Assembly (NCBI GenBank): GCA_905397405.1
Contig: CAJPVJ010000538.1
Coordinates: 1-23,493 of the forward strand
Origin: Oppiella nova
Lineage: Eukaryota; Arthropoda; Arachnida; Sarcoptiformes; Oppiidae
DNA length: 23,493 nt
Direction: 5' to 3'
The position numbers and the translations under genes were made by a program. Below the pieces are notes generated by a model that was not told where the DNA came from, searched no databases, and saw nothing but the letters and a program-made list of their open reading frames with translations. This document shows, one piece after another, positions 8,200 to 17,901 of this stretch. Every line of letters begins with the position of its first letter. Position 1 is the stretch's first letter.

Positions 8200-10650
8200 T
8201 CAGGCCTTGGCGTGAACACTATTATAATGCTTACGCATATTGCCCTTCTCGACAAACCGCTTCTCACAGCCAGGCCACTCGCATTTGTGCGGTTTGTCGC
8301 CCCTGTGTATCATTAAATGCATCTCCAATTTGTTACGCCTATCAAACTTGGACTCACAGCCCGGCCAACTGCACCCGAACTTCTTGCCGCCCGTGTGGCT
8401 GAGCCTATGGGTGGCCAGTATGTGGTAGCGGTTGCACCGGAAGTCGCAGCCCTCCCATATGCAGCGGAACACCTTCTCGTTCGTGTGGATCACCTTATGA
8501 ACCCGAACTTCTTGCCGCCCGTGTGGCTGAGCCTATGGGTGGCCAGTATGTGGTAGCGGTTGCACCGGAAGTCGCAGCCCTCCCATATGCAGCGGAACAC
8601 CTTCTCGTTCGTGTGGATCACCTTATGGATGGTGAGCGCGCGGTTCGCTTTGAACGCCGAGTCGCACCCTTTAACACACAATCAGCGGTCGGTTAGGGTT
8701 TCAATGAGAACTATGGCGTAAATATAACTATCGTATGACATACCCGGCCAATCGCACTGTACGGAAATAAGTAAATAAAAATAATTAGTACTCTATTTGT
8801 CACTAAACACTGGAGCGTAAGAGCCATACCCTATACGGACGGTTATTGCTGTGAGACTTCTGGTGAGATCGCAGACAATCGGATGACGTGAAGTTGGCCT
8901 CACAGCCCGGCCACGTACACCTGTCCACAGCGTATGTGATCAACAATCGGTTAAATACAATGCAAATCAATAACAAATCACTGGATGGACTGACTTATAG
9001 GGACGTTCGCCCGTGTGGTTCATTACATGGATTTCGAGCCTTTGTTTAGTCATTCCTCTGATCAGTGAAAATAGAAACAAACGGTTAAACCCAGAAATAA
9101 AATTATTATTCTCCGAAAAGCCATCACCTATACGAACATCCAGGCCATTCGCAACGGAACTGCTTCTCACCCGAATGTCTCTGAAGTATAAATTGATTGA
9201 CAAAAACATTTTTACCACAAAAGTCAACTCAAAACTCCTAAACACAACAGACCTGCAAATGAATAGAAAGTCCTAATTTAGTCTTAAGGGCGGCGTTACA
9301 GCCCTCCCACGTGCACCGGTAGCGCCTTAGGTCGCTGTGGCACGACTTGAGGTGTACGTCCAGTGTGTTGGACCGGGCGAATGATTTGTTACAGTCAGTC
9401 ATTGGACAGGCGTATGGCTGGCAAACATTAAGCGTTAACACAATTCACGGCTAAAACACATTTTAATAATTGAATACTCGGTCGCCGGTGTGGGCGCTGT
9501 TGATGTGTTCGCTCAGCATTTTACTTCTGGTGCACTGGTAGGCGCAGCCATCGTATGAACACTTGAACGACTGTTTAGCTCTCTTGGCGGCCACCATAGC
9601 GTCGCCACCCGTACTCCCAATCAAGTCGTCAATCTGTGGGTCGACCTTTCGGGGACGACCTCTCGATTTCTTACCTATTAAACGGCAAACATGGCTATGA
9701 AATGACTATTAAATGTATCCACAAAACGGTAAATACATACCAATAATCGACTCGTAGGTAGACTTATGTACAAAACCGGCGCTACTTTTGCTACTGAACT
9801 CATTGGCGTATAATTTGTACTTCAAATCGACGTTTTTATTCAACGCCGCAATCGTTTGCCTCTCACTCAACGTATTTTTGTACTCATTTCGCAACTCAAC
9901 CAACGGTTGGTCGCTATCTATACCGCCGGCGCCCATCGTCGCCCACCTCTCCTCGAAATACTCCTTGAATTTGACGAGTATTTCGTTGATCTTCTGCGAG
10001 AACAGCAACTCATTCACGAGTTTCTCGTTCTCGGCCTTCAGTTGATTCAGTCGTTTATTCTTCAGCCGTACGTTCGTCTTCTGGCGCCGGAATTGAGTCA
10101 ACTCTGACTTCAGTTTCTGGATATCGGTCTTCAGTTGTTGTACTTCTCGTAAGTGCGACGACCGTAACGACCGGTCCATCGTTGGCAGCACTGCCTGTCC
10201 GTCACCACCACCGCCGACACCACCACTCATATCATCGCCCCCTTTGACAGGAGACCTCATCACGCGTTTAGTGGTCACTGAATTCATTGTCTCTTTCGGG
10301 TGATTATCACTGGTTTCGGGGGCATCGATGGCAACCACTGTATCGTTATGTTGGGCGCCAATGCACTGGTTGTGGTCGATGTCCATCAGGTCCGGCATGT
10401 CGTCGACGCCGGCAATCGATTGTCGCTGATTTGGTCGCAATTCTTGGTCTCCATCGCCGCCATCGAGTGGCGATGTCTGCAGCGGTGGCTGTTGTCCATT
10501 AACAGCGCCTCCATCGCCGAAGACTATCGTGTCGTTTGCGGTCAACTCGTGTCCCATCTGTGTCTGAATGGTGTGATCCACGACGGCGTCAGTGGTGACC
10601 ATCACTTCACGGCCGGCGCTGTCGGTGTTGTCCACTAAACTCGTATCCAT
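8200..10650 (-). CDS. Nine-finger C2H2 zinc-finger protein with N-terminal coiled coil
   Basis: Probable nuclear DNA-binding protein, family member not recognised. Exons (minus): 10650-9741, 9674-9478, 9417-9253, 9180-9128, 9057-8995, 8920-8830, 8756-8744 (13 nt) and 8668-8200; all introns are 60-75 bp. With the 128-bp duplication in the last exon removed, the product is about 610 residues. Residues 1-160 are acidic, Gly/Ser-rich and disordered. About 165-235 is a Lys/Leu-rich coiled coil. An AT-hook-like RGRPRK follows at the exon 1/2 junction. Nine C-x4-C-x12-H-x3/4-H fingers follow, mostly with a C(x)W(x)GC core (CTWEGC, CEWPGC, CDWPGC), linked by degenerate TGERPY-type linkers. Several introns fall inside fingers. 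Nine CxxxxC fingers recall TFIIIA, but the long coiled-coil N-terminus does not, so I do not assign it. The duplication, if real, would shift the frame and end the protein after finger 7. Confidence 0.78.
8373..8627. repeat. Direct tandem duplication, period 128 bp, inside the last zinc-finger exon
   Basis: Bases 8373-8499 reappear exactly at 8501-8627. The unit covers finger 7 and the following linker. Because 128 is not a multiple of three, the second copy puts the exon out of frame; with one copy removed, fingers 6 to 9 read through cleanly to the stop at 8200. Perfect identity and the period of 128 suggest an uncollapsed assembly overlap. Confidence 0.9.
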
Positions 10651-11345
10651 TCTTCGGCGCTCTTTTCGGTCACAACTTCTTGAGACTCATAACAGCTCTG
10701 AGTGTCAAACGAGTGGATAATAAGTGGCGAAAACTTTTTGGACACTTTTGTGGGCTTTTTGTTGGCCTCTTGTGATGCAAACCCAATGCAAAGCACAACT
10801 GAATTGAGTGTTAAATGCGATTAAATACTCGTAATTGTGTCCAATGTTTACATTATTGCTGTTGTTTTGAATGCACAATGAATTTGATGGCAAACATAGC
10901 CCGCGATAAGAACCCGCTAACTGACGTGTTATGACAACCATTGGGATCAATGCGATTACTATGTAAAGTAAACAAAAGCAGTTATCAGGTTTTTCATTCA
11001 CAATTCAACGCCCAAGTTTTTTCAATGAGTTACACTCATAAATAAAGTTCAAAATAGCTCAATGAATAAACTTGGTGAAATAAACATGAATCCATTAATC
11101 GACAGAATATTAAATAGTAGAGGTTATGATATAGGTAATTTAATTAAAATTCAATAAGCAAGGTCCTATTAATTAAACTTTTAAAACAAATTAAAAGTTT
11201 CCAAACCGTAACGTTGTTTGTGTGCAACTTTTCAATGCATTTCATGTGTTGTTTTGATTGACAAAAGTTTTGCCACAAAACCAAACGTTTTGCAGACAAT
11301 TAAGACACCAATCAATCAGCGGATCAATTAGTCAATTAGGCGGTG
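10651..11345. promoter_or_regulatory. Divergent intergenic region between the C2H2 gene and RPAP2
   Basis: About 695 bp separates the two outward-facing start codons, so it should hold both promoters and 5' UTRs. It is AT-rich with runs of A and T. I see no gene and no certain core-promoter motif. Confidence 0.45.
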
Positions 11346-12068
11346 ATGTCGTCGACGGCGGGCGTCAAGAGGTCCGTTACGACCACCGCTGAGCTCGAGT
11401 ACAGTCGCCGGTGTCTGGAGATCGTCGAGTCGTTGCTGGAGGTCGTGGTCACCGACTCGGATGTCCGCGACTTCTTAGACAAGTGTCTGTACATCACTCG
11501 CAACCACTACCACGACCTCAGCGTCGAGCGATCTTTGTGTGATTTATGCGGTTATCCGTTGTGTGGGAACCGCTTGTCGACGACCTCTAAGTCCAAGTTC
11601 GGCGCCAAACAGGTCTACAAAATCGACACTAAGAAGAACCACATCTACAGGACTGAAGACATTAAGCACTTCTGCAGCGATTTGTGTCTCATTTCATCCA
11701 ATTATCTCCGCAAACAGATCAGCGAAGAACCGGTTTATCTGAGAACTCACGACACGATTAGTGCACTCAAAGGCATTCATGTGTTCGATAAGAGTATGTC
11801 CTCCGAGGCAGTGGTTAAGGATCTGAAGCCACAACCCGTTGACATCACCGCTAAGACTGATCCGAAGCCACAGCAAAAGGCGAGGGATTTGATTGGCTAT
11901 CCGTATATCAAAGAGGATCTGTTGGATGAGCTCAAGGATCAGATGAATGACTTGACTATTAAAGAGAGGCGAGAGACTAGAGCTGATCCACAGGAAAGTG
12001 ATTCGGAAGTTAGTGATCATAATAGTGACCAAAACAGTGATAATGAGGACGAGTCGGAACACAAGTAG
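11346..12068 (+). CDS. RPAP2: RPAP2/Rtr1 family RNA polymerase II CTD phosphatase-like protein
   Basis: RPAP2 (yeast Rtr1) binds RNA polymerase II, is tied to its nuclear import, and has been reported to dephosphorylate Ser5 of the CTD. Single exon, 240 residues, start ATG at 11346. The family domain is clear: an N-terminal helical region, then ERSLCDLCGYPLCGNRLS (residues 61-78), YKID near 91, and HFCSDLC (108-114). The ligands C68, C73, C110 and C114 form the Rtr1 zinc site. The conserved VYLRT follows the helix after the last Cys, as in human RPAP2 (TPVWVRE). The tail is acidic and Ser-rich. The length is close to yeast Rtr1 and far shorter than the roughly 610-residue human protein, so the metazoan C-terminal extension is missing or was lost. 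It converges on the SMARCAL1-like gene. Confidence 0.88.
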   Translation: MSSTAGVKRSVTTTAELEYSRRCLEIVESLLEVVVTDSDVRDFLDKCLYITRNHYHDLSVERSLCDLCGYPLCGNRLSTTSKSKFGAKQVYKIDTKKNHIYRTEDIKHFCSDLCLISSNYLRKQISEEPVYLRTHDTISALKGIHVFDKSMSSEAVVKDLKPQPVDITAKTDPKPQQKARDLIGYPYIKEDLLDELKDQMNDLTIKERRETRADPQESDSEVSDHNSDQNSDNEDESEHK

Positions 12069-12291
12069 GAAGTGGTGCTGAAGTACTGCAAGAGTTCACT
12101 AATCACTTGATTTTATATATAAATAAGAGTTTTATTCATTTGTATAAATGATTGTCATTTTGTACACAATTTCTCTTAGAAATACAAATTCGTAATTAAA
12201 AATAATAATAAATTAAACACAATTTCTCGATCCAAATAACAAACAAACAAAAATCGTTGACAATGAGGTGATAATCTGTTCAGCCATGGGA
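12069..12291. terminator. Convergent 3' ends with crossing poly(A) signals
   Basis: Only 223 bp lie between the stop of RPAP2 (+) and the stop of the SMARCAL1-like gene (-). The RPAP2 signal AATAAA is at 12207-12212 on the plus strand. The nearest minus-strand AATAAA is at 12131-12136. Each transcript would therefore run past the other's signal and overlap it by at least about 80 bp. Confidence 0.5.
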
Positions 12292-13592
12292 TCAGTTGGG
12301 GTCGAAAGCTATGGGCGACACAAACGTCGACCGCAACAGAATCTCCAGTTCCCTTGCGTTGCGCTTATGCTGAATCTCATCGGATTTATCGCAATACCTC
12401 TCGTAATAATCGGTAAAGTCTGCGAACGTCTTGGGATCAAGTATTCTGAGCATTGGGTACAAGTTCTTGGGTTCGTCTAAATTGAAACCGCTTTCAGTGC
12501 TCACAAACAGCAGCCGTTTGGCGTCCTTCAAGTGCTCGAAACACGTGGACAACCCTTTCCATTGGCGCCGGTTTTCGGTGCCTCTCGACTGGTCCTCAAA
12601 GATGTAGGCTTTGACGCCAACGCACCGGAAGCTAATGGTGTCCATCAGCTCGTAGTAGAGCTCGTAATCCATGATCAGAATGTCGTGAAACGGTTCCGGA
12701 TAGCAGTACACGTCGGCCACAGTGTCCGCCACCGACACCTTCAGGTCTTTGGCGCACACGAGCCGTACGTCGATCTCTTCGGCCCAATAGGTCTTGCGGT
12801 CGGCGTCGCAGACGATAATCAGTGGCCATTCGTCCCGGAAGTACGTCATAATCGTCAGCGCAGTCAACGACTTGCCAAACGAGTCGCGAAGAATACATTT
12901 CCCGTTGCGAGAGATGGCCGTAAAGAACGAGATCTTCTGGTGATCCGTGAGGTCGACGAACATGTCGTGAGAATTCATGTATTGAATGGCTTTCGTGAAC
13001 CGCGTGTCGTCTTCCAAGGAGGCGATCATGTGATCCCTTTCGCGGTCAGAGTTCATGATGTATGTCATGATAGTGTCGTTGGTGTGACTGTTGGCCATCA
13101 GTGCGTTCATCATCTCTTTGTCCAACTTATTGTAGTTAACAGTTATGCCGTAATCTTCTTGATATCGCTGCCATCGAGGGACGATAAACAGATAATCAGT
13201 ATAACTCTAAGTCTTAACTATCACTTAGGAATCAAGTGATCAAATACCTGGAGGCTGGAGATCACGTGCTTATAGTGCCTCACATCCAACTCATACGCGT
13301 GTTTCAGCTCTTTGTTGGACCTCCTCTTCATGCGCTTCTTATTCCTGAAGATCTCGATGAAGTGCTCGTTATGTCTGAATGGGTTAATCCGGAACTCGTT
13401 CGGTGATATCAATTTGATCTCTATTTGCAGTTTCCTGTCATTCATTTCGTACAGTTTCATCACTTGCTTAAGAGTAAAGTCATCGGCGGTTAGATCGCCC
13501 GCTGGGAAGGGGAACAACGGTTCCCTCGACTGCAGCGTTAGTCTGTAGTCGATGTCATCGGATGTGATATCCATTGTCGAGTCGCAAGACAT
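12292..13592 (-). CDS. SMARCAL1-like protein reduced to a degenerate first helicase lobe
   Basis: SMARCAL1 is a SNF2-family annealing helicase that remodels stalled replication forks. Exon 1 is 13592-13248. Exon 2 probably starts at 13167 (80-bp intron); an acceptor giving 13206 and a 41-bp intron is also in frame. It ends at 12292, giving about 406 residues. Exon 1 resembles a HARP domain (LISPNEFRINPFRHNEHFIE). Exon 2 matches SNF2 lobe 1: NGKCILRDSFGKSLTALT stands where SMARCAL1 has GRCILADDMGLGKTIQAL, then FRDEWPLIIVC, HDILIMDYEL, IFEDQS in place of the DESH box, FVSTES in place of LSGTP, and LDPKTFADFTDYYERYCD. So motif I is shortened, motif II and motif III are lost, and the protein ends at the lobe 1/lobe 2 boundary. 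ATPase activity is very unlikely. The open frame is long, so it may be an expressed pseudo-enzyme rather than a pseudogene. Confidence 0.72.
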
Positions 13593-14369
13593 CGGGAGTG
13601 AGGGCTCCGGTGAGAGGCCCGCAAACTACTGGCGAATAACCGATTGAACGCCTGTCACGTGTTTCGCACGTCTAGTACTGGAAGTGTTTATTAGTCACAC
13701 ATTGAGTCCATACTGTCTTAAGACTTGCCACTCATTCAACGATTAGATAAAGACATTGTTTATACCATTAACTGGTAATCAATTGCTGAAGACTTGACAC
13801 TTGTATTAACCGCAAAAACGTTTTGTTTTTGTTTTTCAATGATATTCTCGACGTATTGTATGGACAACACTCCCAAAAGTTCTTCAGATATCACATTAAC
13901 CGCCGAAGAATAGGTCCGAACGAAGACGTTAGCACAGGATTGAGTTGATAGTCAAGTGCCACCACTCGCGAGTCCGGTATGTCATTGATTACGATGTCCA
14001 ACACACTATCAATGGTCTAATCCATGTCTTGTTGTGTCCATCAGGCGAATCAAGAAGTCTTAAGAAGTTGTCAATCAAGTGATAGCTCAGTGGCGACGAA
14101 GTCGCTGACCAGTTGTCCGGCTATTGGTTGGACACAAACAGACATTATATCCGCCGAAAGACACGCCATCCGTGTCTTTCGTTTGAAATTTGGCGCCATT
14201 TGTGTCACTTGTTTACCAAATCTATGGCAAAGTATTTGTTGTTTTTGTTATGATTTTGACATTTAATGCGATTTGAAACTCAAGATAACGGATCACCACA
14301 GGAACCAAACACACCATTCACTCGCGGATATGTGTCTCGATTGAGCGCCCGATAGGTCTTCAGCAGACA
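13593..14369. promoter_or_regulatory. Divergent intergenic region between the SMARCAL1-like gene and FBXO21
   Basis: About 780 bp between two outward-facing genes, less AT-rich than other gaps here. It carries a perfect short inverted repeat (see 14155-14181). I see no protein-like frame, so it most likely holds both promoters and 5' UTRs. Confidence 0.45.
14155..14181. repeat. Perfect 11-bp inverted repeat with 5-bp spacer
   Basis: CGAAAGACACG, then CCATC, then CGTGTCTTTCG. The arms are exact complements and rather GC-rich, so this is less likely to be chance than the AT hairpins elsewhere. It could be a dimeric transcription-factor site in the shared promoter or a hairpin in the FBXO21 5' UTR. 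Confidence 0.6.
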
Positions 14370-16450
14370 ATGAGTGACAACAACAGCGTTGGCAGCAGCG
14401 GATCCGACGCGAGCGACACCTCTGCCGTTAACTTCTTCGAGTTGATCCCCAACGAGATAATCGAGACGATTGTGAGCCAACGCGCGGTCCGCTACGAAGA
14501 CTTGTGCCGATTGTCACGTGTGTCCAAACGGTTCCGCGATGTGATCGACCGGAACGGCGATCTGTGGCGCAAGAAGTTTCGCCACCAGTGGCCGCAACTG
14601 TGGCCCCAATTGTGGCCCAAGACTTGCCGCAATCGGCCCGAAGACATGCCCTCAGCTATCGTCGATTGGCACGGATTGGTGGCCGACCGGCACCTCATCG
14701 GCCGACACGTGCGCCGCGAGGTCTGCAGACTCGGCGAAGACCACTACTCGGACGAAGAGCTGTCCAACGAGTCGTTCAAAGCGTTCCTCCACTACAACGA
14801 CGACAACTCCCGCAGACATTGTCCGCAACTGACCACTCATTTGACGAATTTGTTTCAAATCAATGAATTGGAAGTACTGTTAGGCGATGGCGACGACCGC
14901 AAGAACCTCACCGTTAAGTACTATTCGCTGAAAGTGTTACGGTTTCTGAGGCACCACTCCCTCAAGAGACAGTGGATCCAATACATGGCCAGCGATGTCG
15001 AGTCGCGGGACTACTTCTACGGCTCACTCATGATCTCGTCGTGGTTTCAGTTGAATAAGACGGTCAATGAGGACCACTATAGGCGTCAGATTGAGTTGAT
15101 GTCGCAGATGACTGTGGATGAGGTTGTGCTGAAGTACCCGACGAACGCCATTATCCGAGACAATGGCGCCCAATGCCTGTCCGACTCGGAGGCCAACGCG
15201 TTGAATGAGTCGAAGTGGTGCTCAAAGGACTGCAAACAGATCCTGTTTTGTATGAATGAAGTGCTGTTCAGTCAATTGGGTTTCGTGTCCAACGACGAGG
15301 ACTATTACGATATGAACAACTCGTTTATGGATAAAGTCATCGATAATCGACTCGGGATTCCCATCACGTATTGCATTCTCTATCAGACGATTGCCGCCAA
15401 ACTCGGCGTTAAGACGTTTGGCGTCAACTTTCCGCACCATTTCATTCTCAAGTGGAAACAATTCGAGTAATTATACCATTCGTTGAGTGATTCTTGTGAT
15501 TATCACCCGATTTGATCCTCTATTGTCTTACGATAGCCACGAAAGCGAGTCCAACCGGTGGGCGTATATCGATGTCTACCGGAGCGGTCAGTTGTTGAGC
15601 CCCTCGTCCTCTCTGTTCCAGAACCACAGCGACGTCGACGTCGAGTGTCTGGCCGTCTGTACCCCTCGGGAGGTGTTCTGTCGGATGTGTCGTAACCTCG
15701 TGGAGATCGGTCGCCAGCAGGAGATCTCGTCGGAGGGACTCATATGTCTGCGCAATGCGCTGGAGTTGCTGTGCATACTGGCGCCCGACGAGAACGAGCC
15801 GCAGCTCCTGTTGTCCAGAGTTTACTTGCATTTGAACATCAATTTAGAGGACGTGAACGAAATGCTGCAGAAGATCAGCGAAAGGGATCCCAATTCGATA
15901 GGTGTGGTGATGTTCTTGAGGCAGTCGGTCACCAGTCAACTGTCCGCTAAGCGAAACGGCGGCGCAACCGCTCGCAAGACGTGCGCGAAGAGGCGTAAGG
16001 ATAACAATGACATCAAATACGCCGTCGGAATGATTATGTCTCACATTAAGTGAGTTTTTTTGGGGATTAATTGATTTACCATTAATTGTCTCGTAAGGCT
16101 GTCCACTAATATGTGGTTTTCCGGTGTTTAGGTATAACTACCGGTGCGTTATATACGGGTGGGACTCGAAGTGCGCGGCCAGTAGGGACTGGATCTATCA
16201 GATGGGAGTGTATAACCTCCCGAATAAGGATAAGCAGCCCTTCTATAACGTGTTGGTGGAGGACGGGTCGACCCGTTACGCCGCTCAGGAGAACCTGGAG
16301 CCCTGCGCCGAGCCCCTAGAGGTGCGGCACCCGGAGATTGGGAAGTACTTTAAGGAGTTCGCCGACACTCACTACAAACCCAACGAACAAAAGGCTGAGG
16401 AATACCCGGACGACGAGGAGGCGATCGACAGTATAATGAAATTGATTTGA
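14370..16450 (+). CDS. FBXO21: F-box only protein 21
   Basis: FBXO21 is the substrate receptor of an SCF ubiquitin ligase. Exons 14370-15466, 15537-16049 and 16132-16450, with introns of 70 and 82 bp; 642 residues, close to human FBXO21 (about 628). The start ATG at 14370 is the first in frame. The F-box lies at about 21-65 (FFELIPNEIIETIVSQ ... LCRLSRVSKRFRDVI). A SirB1/transglutaminase-like domain spans about 265-395, with LGIPITYCILYQTIAAKLGV near 330 and FPHHFILKW just before the first intron. A helical linker follows. The YccV/HspQ-like domain begins at about 538 with YNYRCVIYGWD, then YNVLVEDGSTRYAAQENL. A local repeat WPQLWPQLWPK sits just after the F-box. All three domains are in the family order and nothing is broken. 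No clear AATAAA is seen close behind the stop. Confidence 0.92.
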
Positions 16451-16513
16451 ATTATGCTTTTTATTATTGATTGAATCAATCGATTGTTATTTAATAGCAT
16501 TGAATGTGTTGTG

Positions 16514-17714
16514 AAATTATATCGATTTTTGATTGATTTGTGTTCTTTGACTGATTAATGCATTATTTAGTTGTGATTTTCGATATAATTATAAAAACTA
16601 TTATTTCTATATTAGAAATCCTATCATAAAATGTATTTTTTTTCGTTGATTTAATGCTTAAATCGATTCCTATATTCCGTTTTCGTATTGTTTTTTCTGT
16701 AATGTTTTTATGGTTTTATTTTGTAGTAAATGATTGGAGTTTTTGTTTTATGAGATAACAAATGCCATATATTTTAATATATAAAAGTACTGTAAAGTCA
16801 TAAAATTGTTTATGAAATTAAAATGATAATTATAACAAGATATTTGTACAGAATTTTATAAATCGATTAGCATTTTAAGGACTTATCATACGGTATATGA
16901 GATGCAAAACAAATATAACATGCATTGACTTAAACACGAAACTTATTATTCAAATACACATTTTGAAGACAAATGCAAATCTTATGGGAAAAAGTCATTA
17001 AAAAATTCTCAGATATTCCTATAAAATGTAAGTTTTTCCACAGTATTTGCATTGAAAATGAGTGTCTATTCAATGATAAACTACTAATGAATACCACGAT
17101 TAATACACTGAAATCAAATTATATCGATTTTTGATTGATTTGTGTTCTTTGACTGATTAATGCATTATTTAGTTGTGATTTTCGATATAATTATAAAAAC
17201 TATTATTTCTATATTAGAAATCCTATCATAAAATGTATTTTTTTCGTTGATTTAATGCTTAAATCGATTCCTATATTCCGTTTTCGTATTGTTTTTCTGT
17301 AATGTTTTTATGGTTTTATTTTGTAGTAAATGATTGGAGTTTTTGTTTTATGAGATAAAAAATGCCATATATTTTAATATATAAAAGTACTGTAAAGTCA
17401 TAAAATTGTTTATGAAATTAAAATGATAATTATAACAAGATATTTGTACAGAATTTTATAAATCGATTAGTATTTTAAGGACTTATCGTACGGTATATGA
17501 GATGCAAAACAAATATAACATACATTGACTTAAACACGAAACTTATTATTCAAATACACATTTTGAAGACAAATGCAAATCTTATGGGAAAAGTCATTAA
17601 AAAATTCTCAGATATTCCTATAAAATGTAAGTTTTTCCACAGTATTTGCATTGAAAATGAGTGTCTATTCAATGATAAACTACTAATGAATACCACGATT
17701 AATACACTGAAATC
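16514..17714. repeat. Direct tandem duplication of about 600 bp, non-coding
   Basis: Copy 1 is 16514-17115 (602 bp) and copy 2 is 17116-17714 (599 bp). They differ by a handful of substitutions and by one base in several homopolymer runs, about 1% by eye. The unit is AT-rich, starts about 60 bp after the FBXO21 stop, and has no convincing protein. The level of difference fits either two alleles laid end to end by the assembler or a recent tandem duplication. Confidence 0.9.
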
Positions 17715-17901
17715 ACGCATACATTATGAGTGGAAATGAGAAAATCGATTACAGAAATAAAACTTAATATAAAAAACTTAATAAAATAAATGAATCCATA
17801 TTTTCTCTCTCCATGAAGTTATTAAAAATATTTTTAGTCAAGTTTTCCAAGTTCTCAAATTGCAGTGCATTTTGTTAAACACACAAAACGTGTGAGACTT
17901 C

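Noticed and set aside
8373-8627. A tenth zinc finger made by tandem duplication of finger 7
   Set aside because: The 128-bp period shifts the frame, so the second copy does not add a finger. Perfect identity and the same period elsewhere point to an assembly artefact.
12532-13239. A 235-codon plus-strand frame opposite the SMARCAL1-like gene
   Set aside because: It is a long shadow of the minus-strand coding frame and resembles no protein family. The minus strand matches SNF2 strands closely.
17497-17739. An 80-codon frame inside the second 600-bp repeat copy
   Set aside because: The frame is broken in the other copy by homopolymer length differences, is very AT-rich and has no family features.
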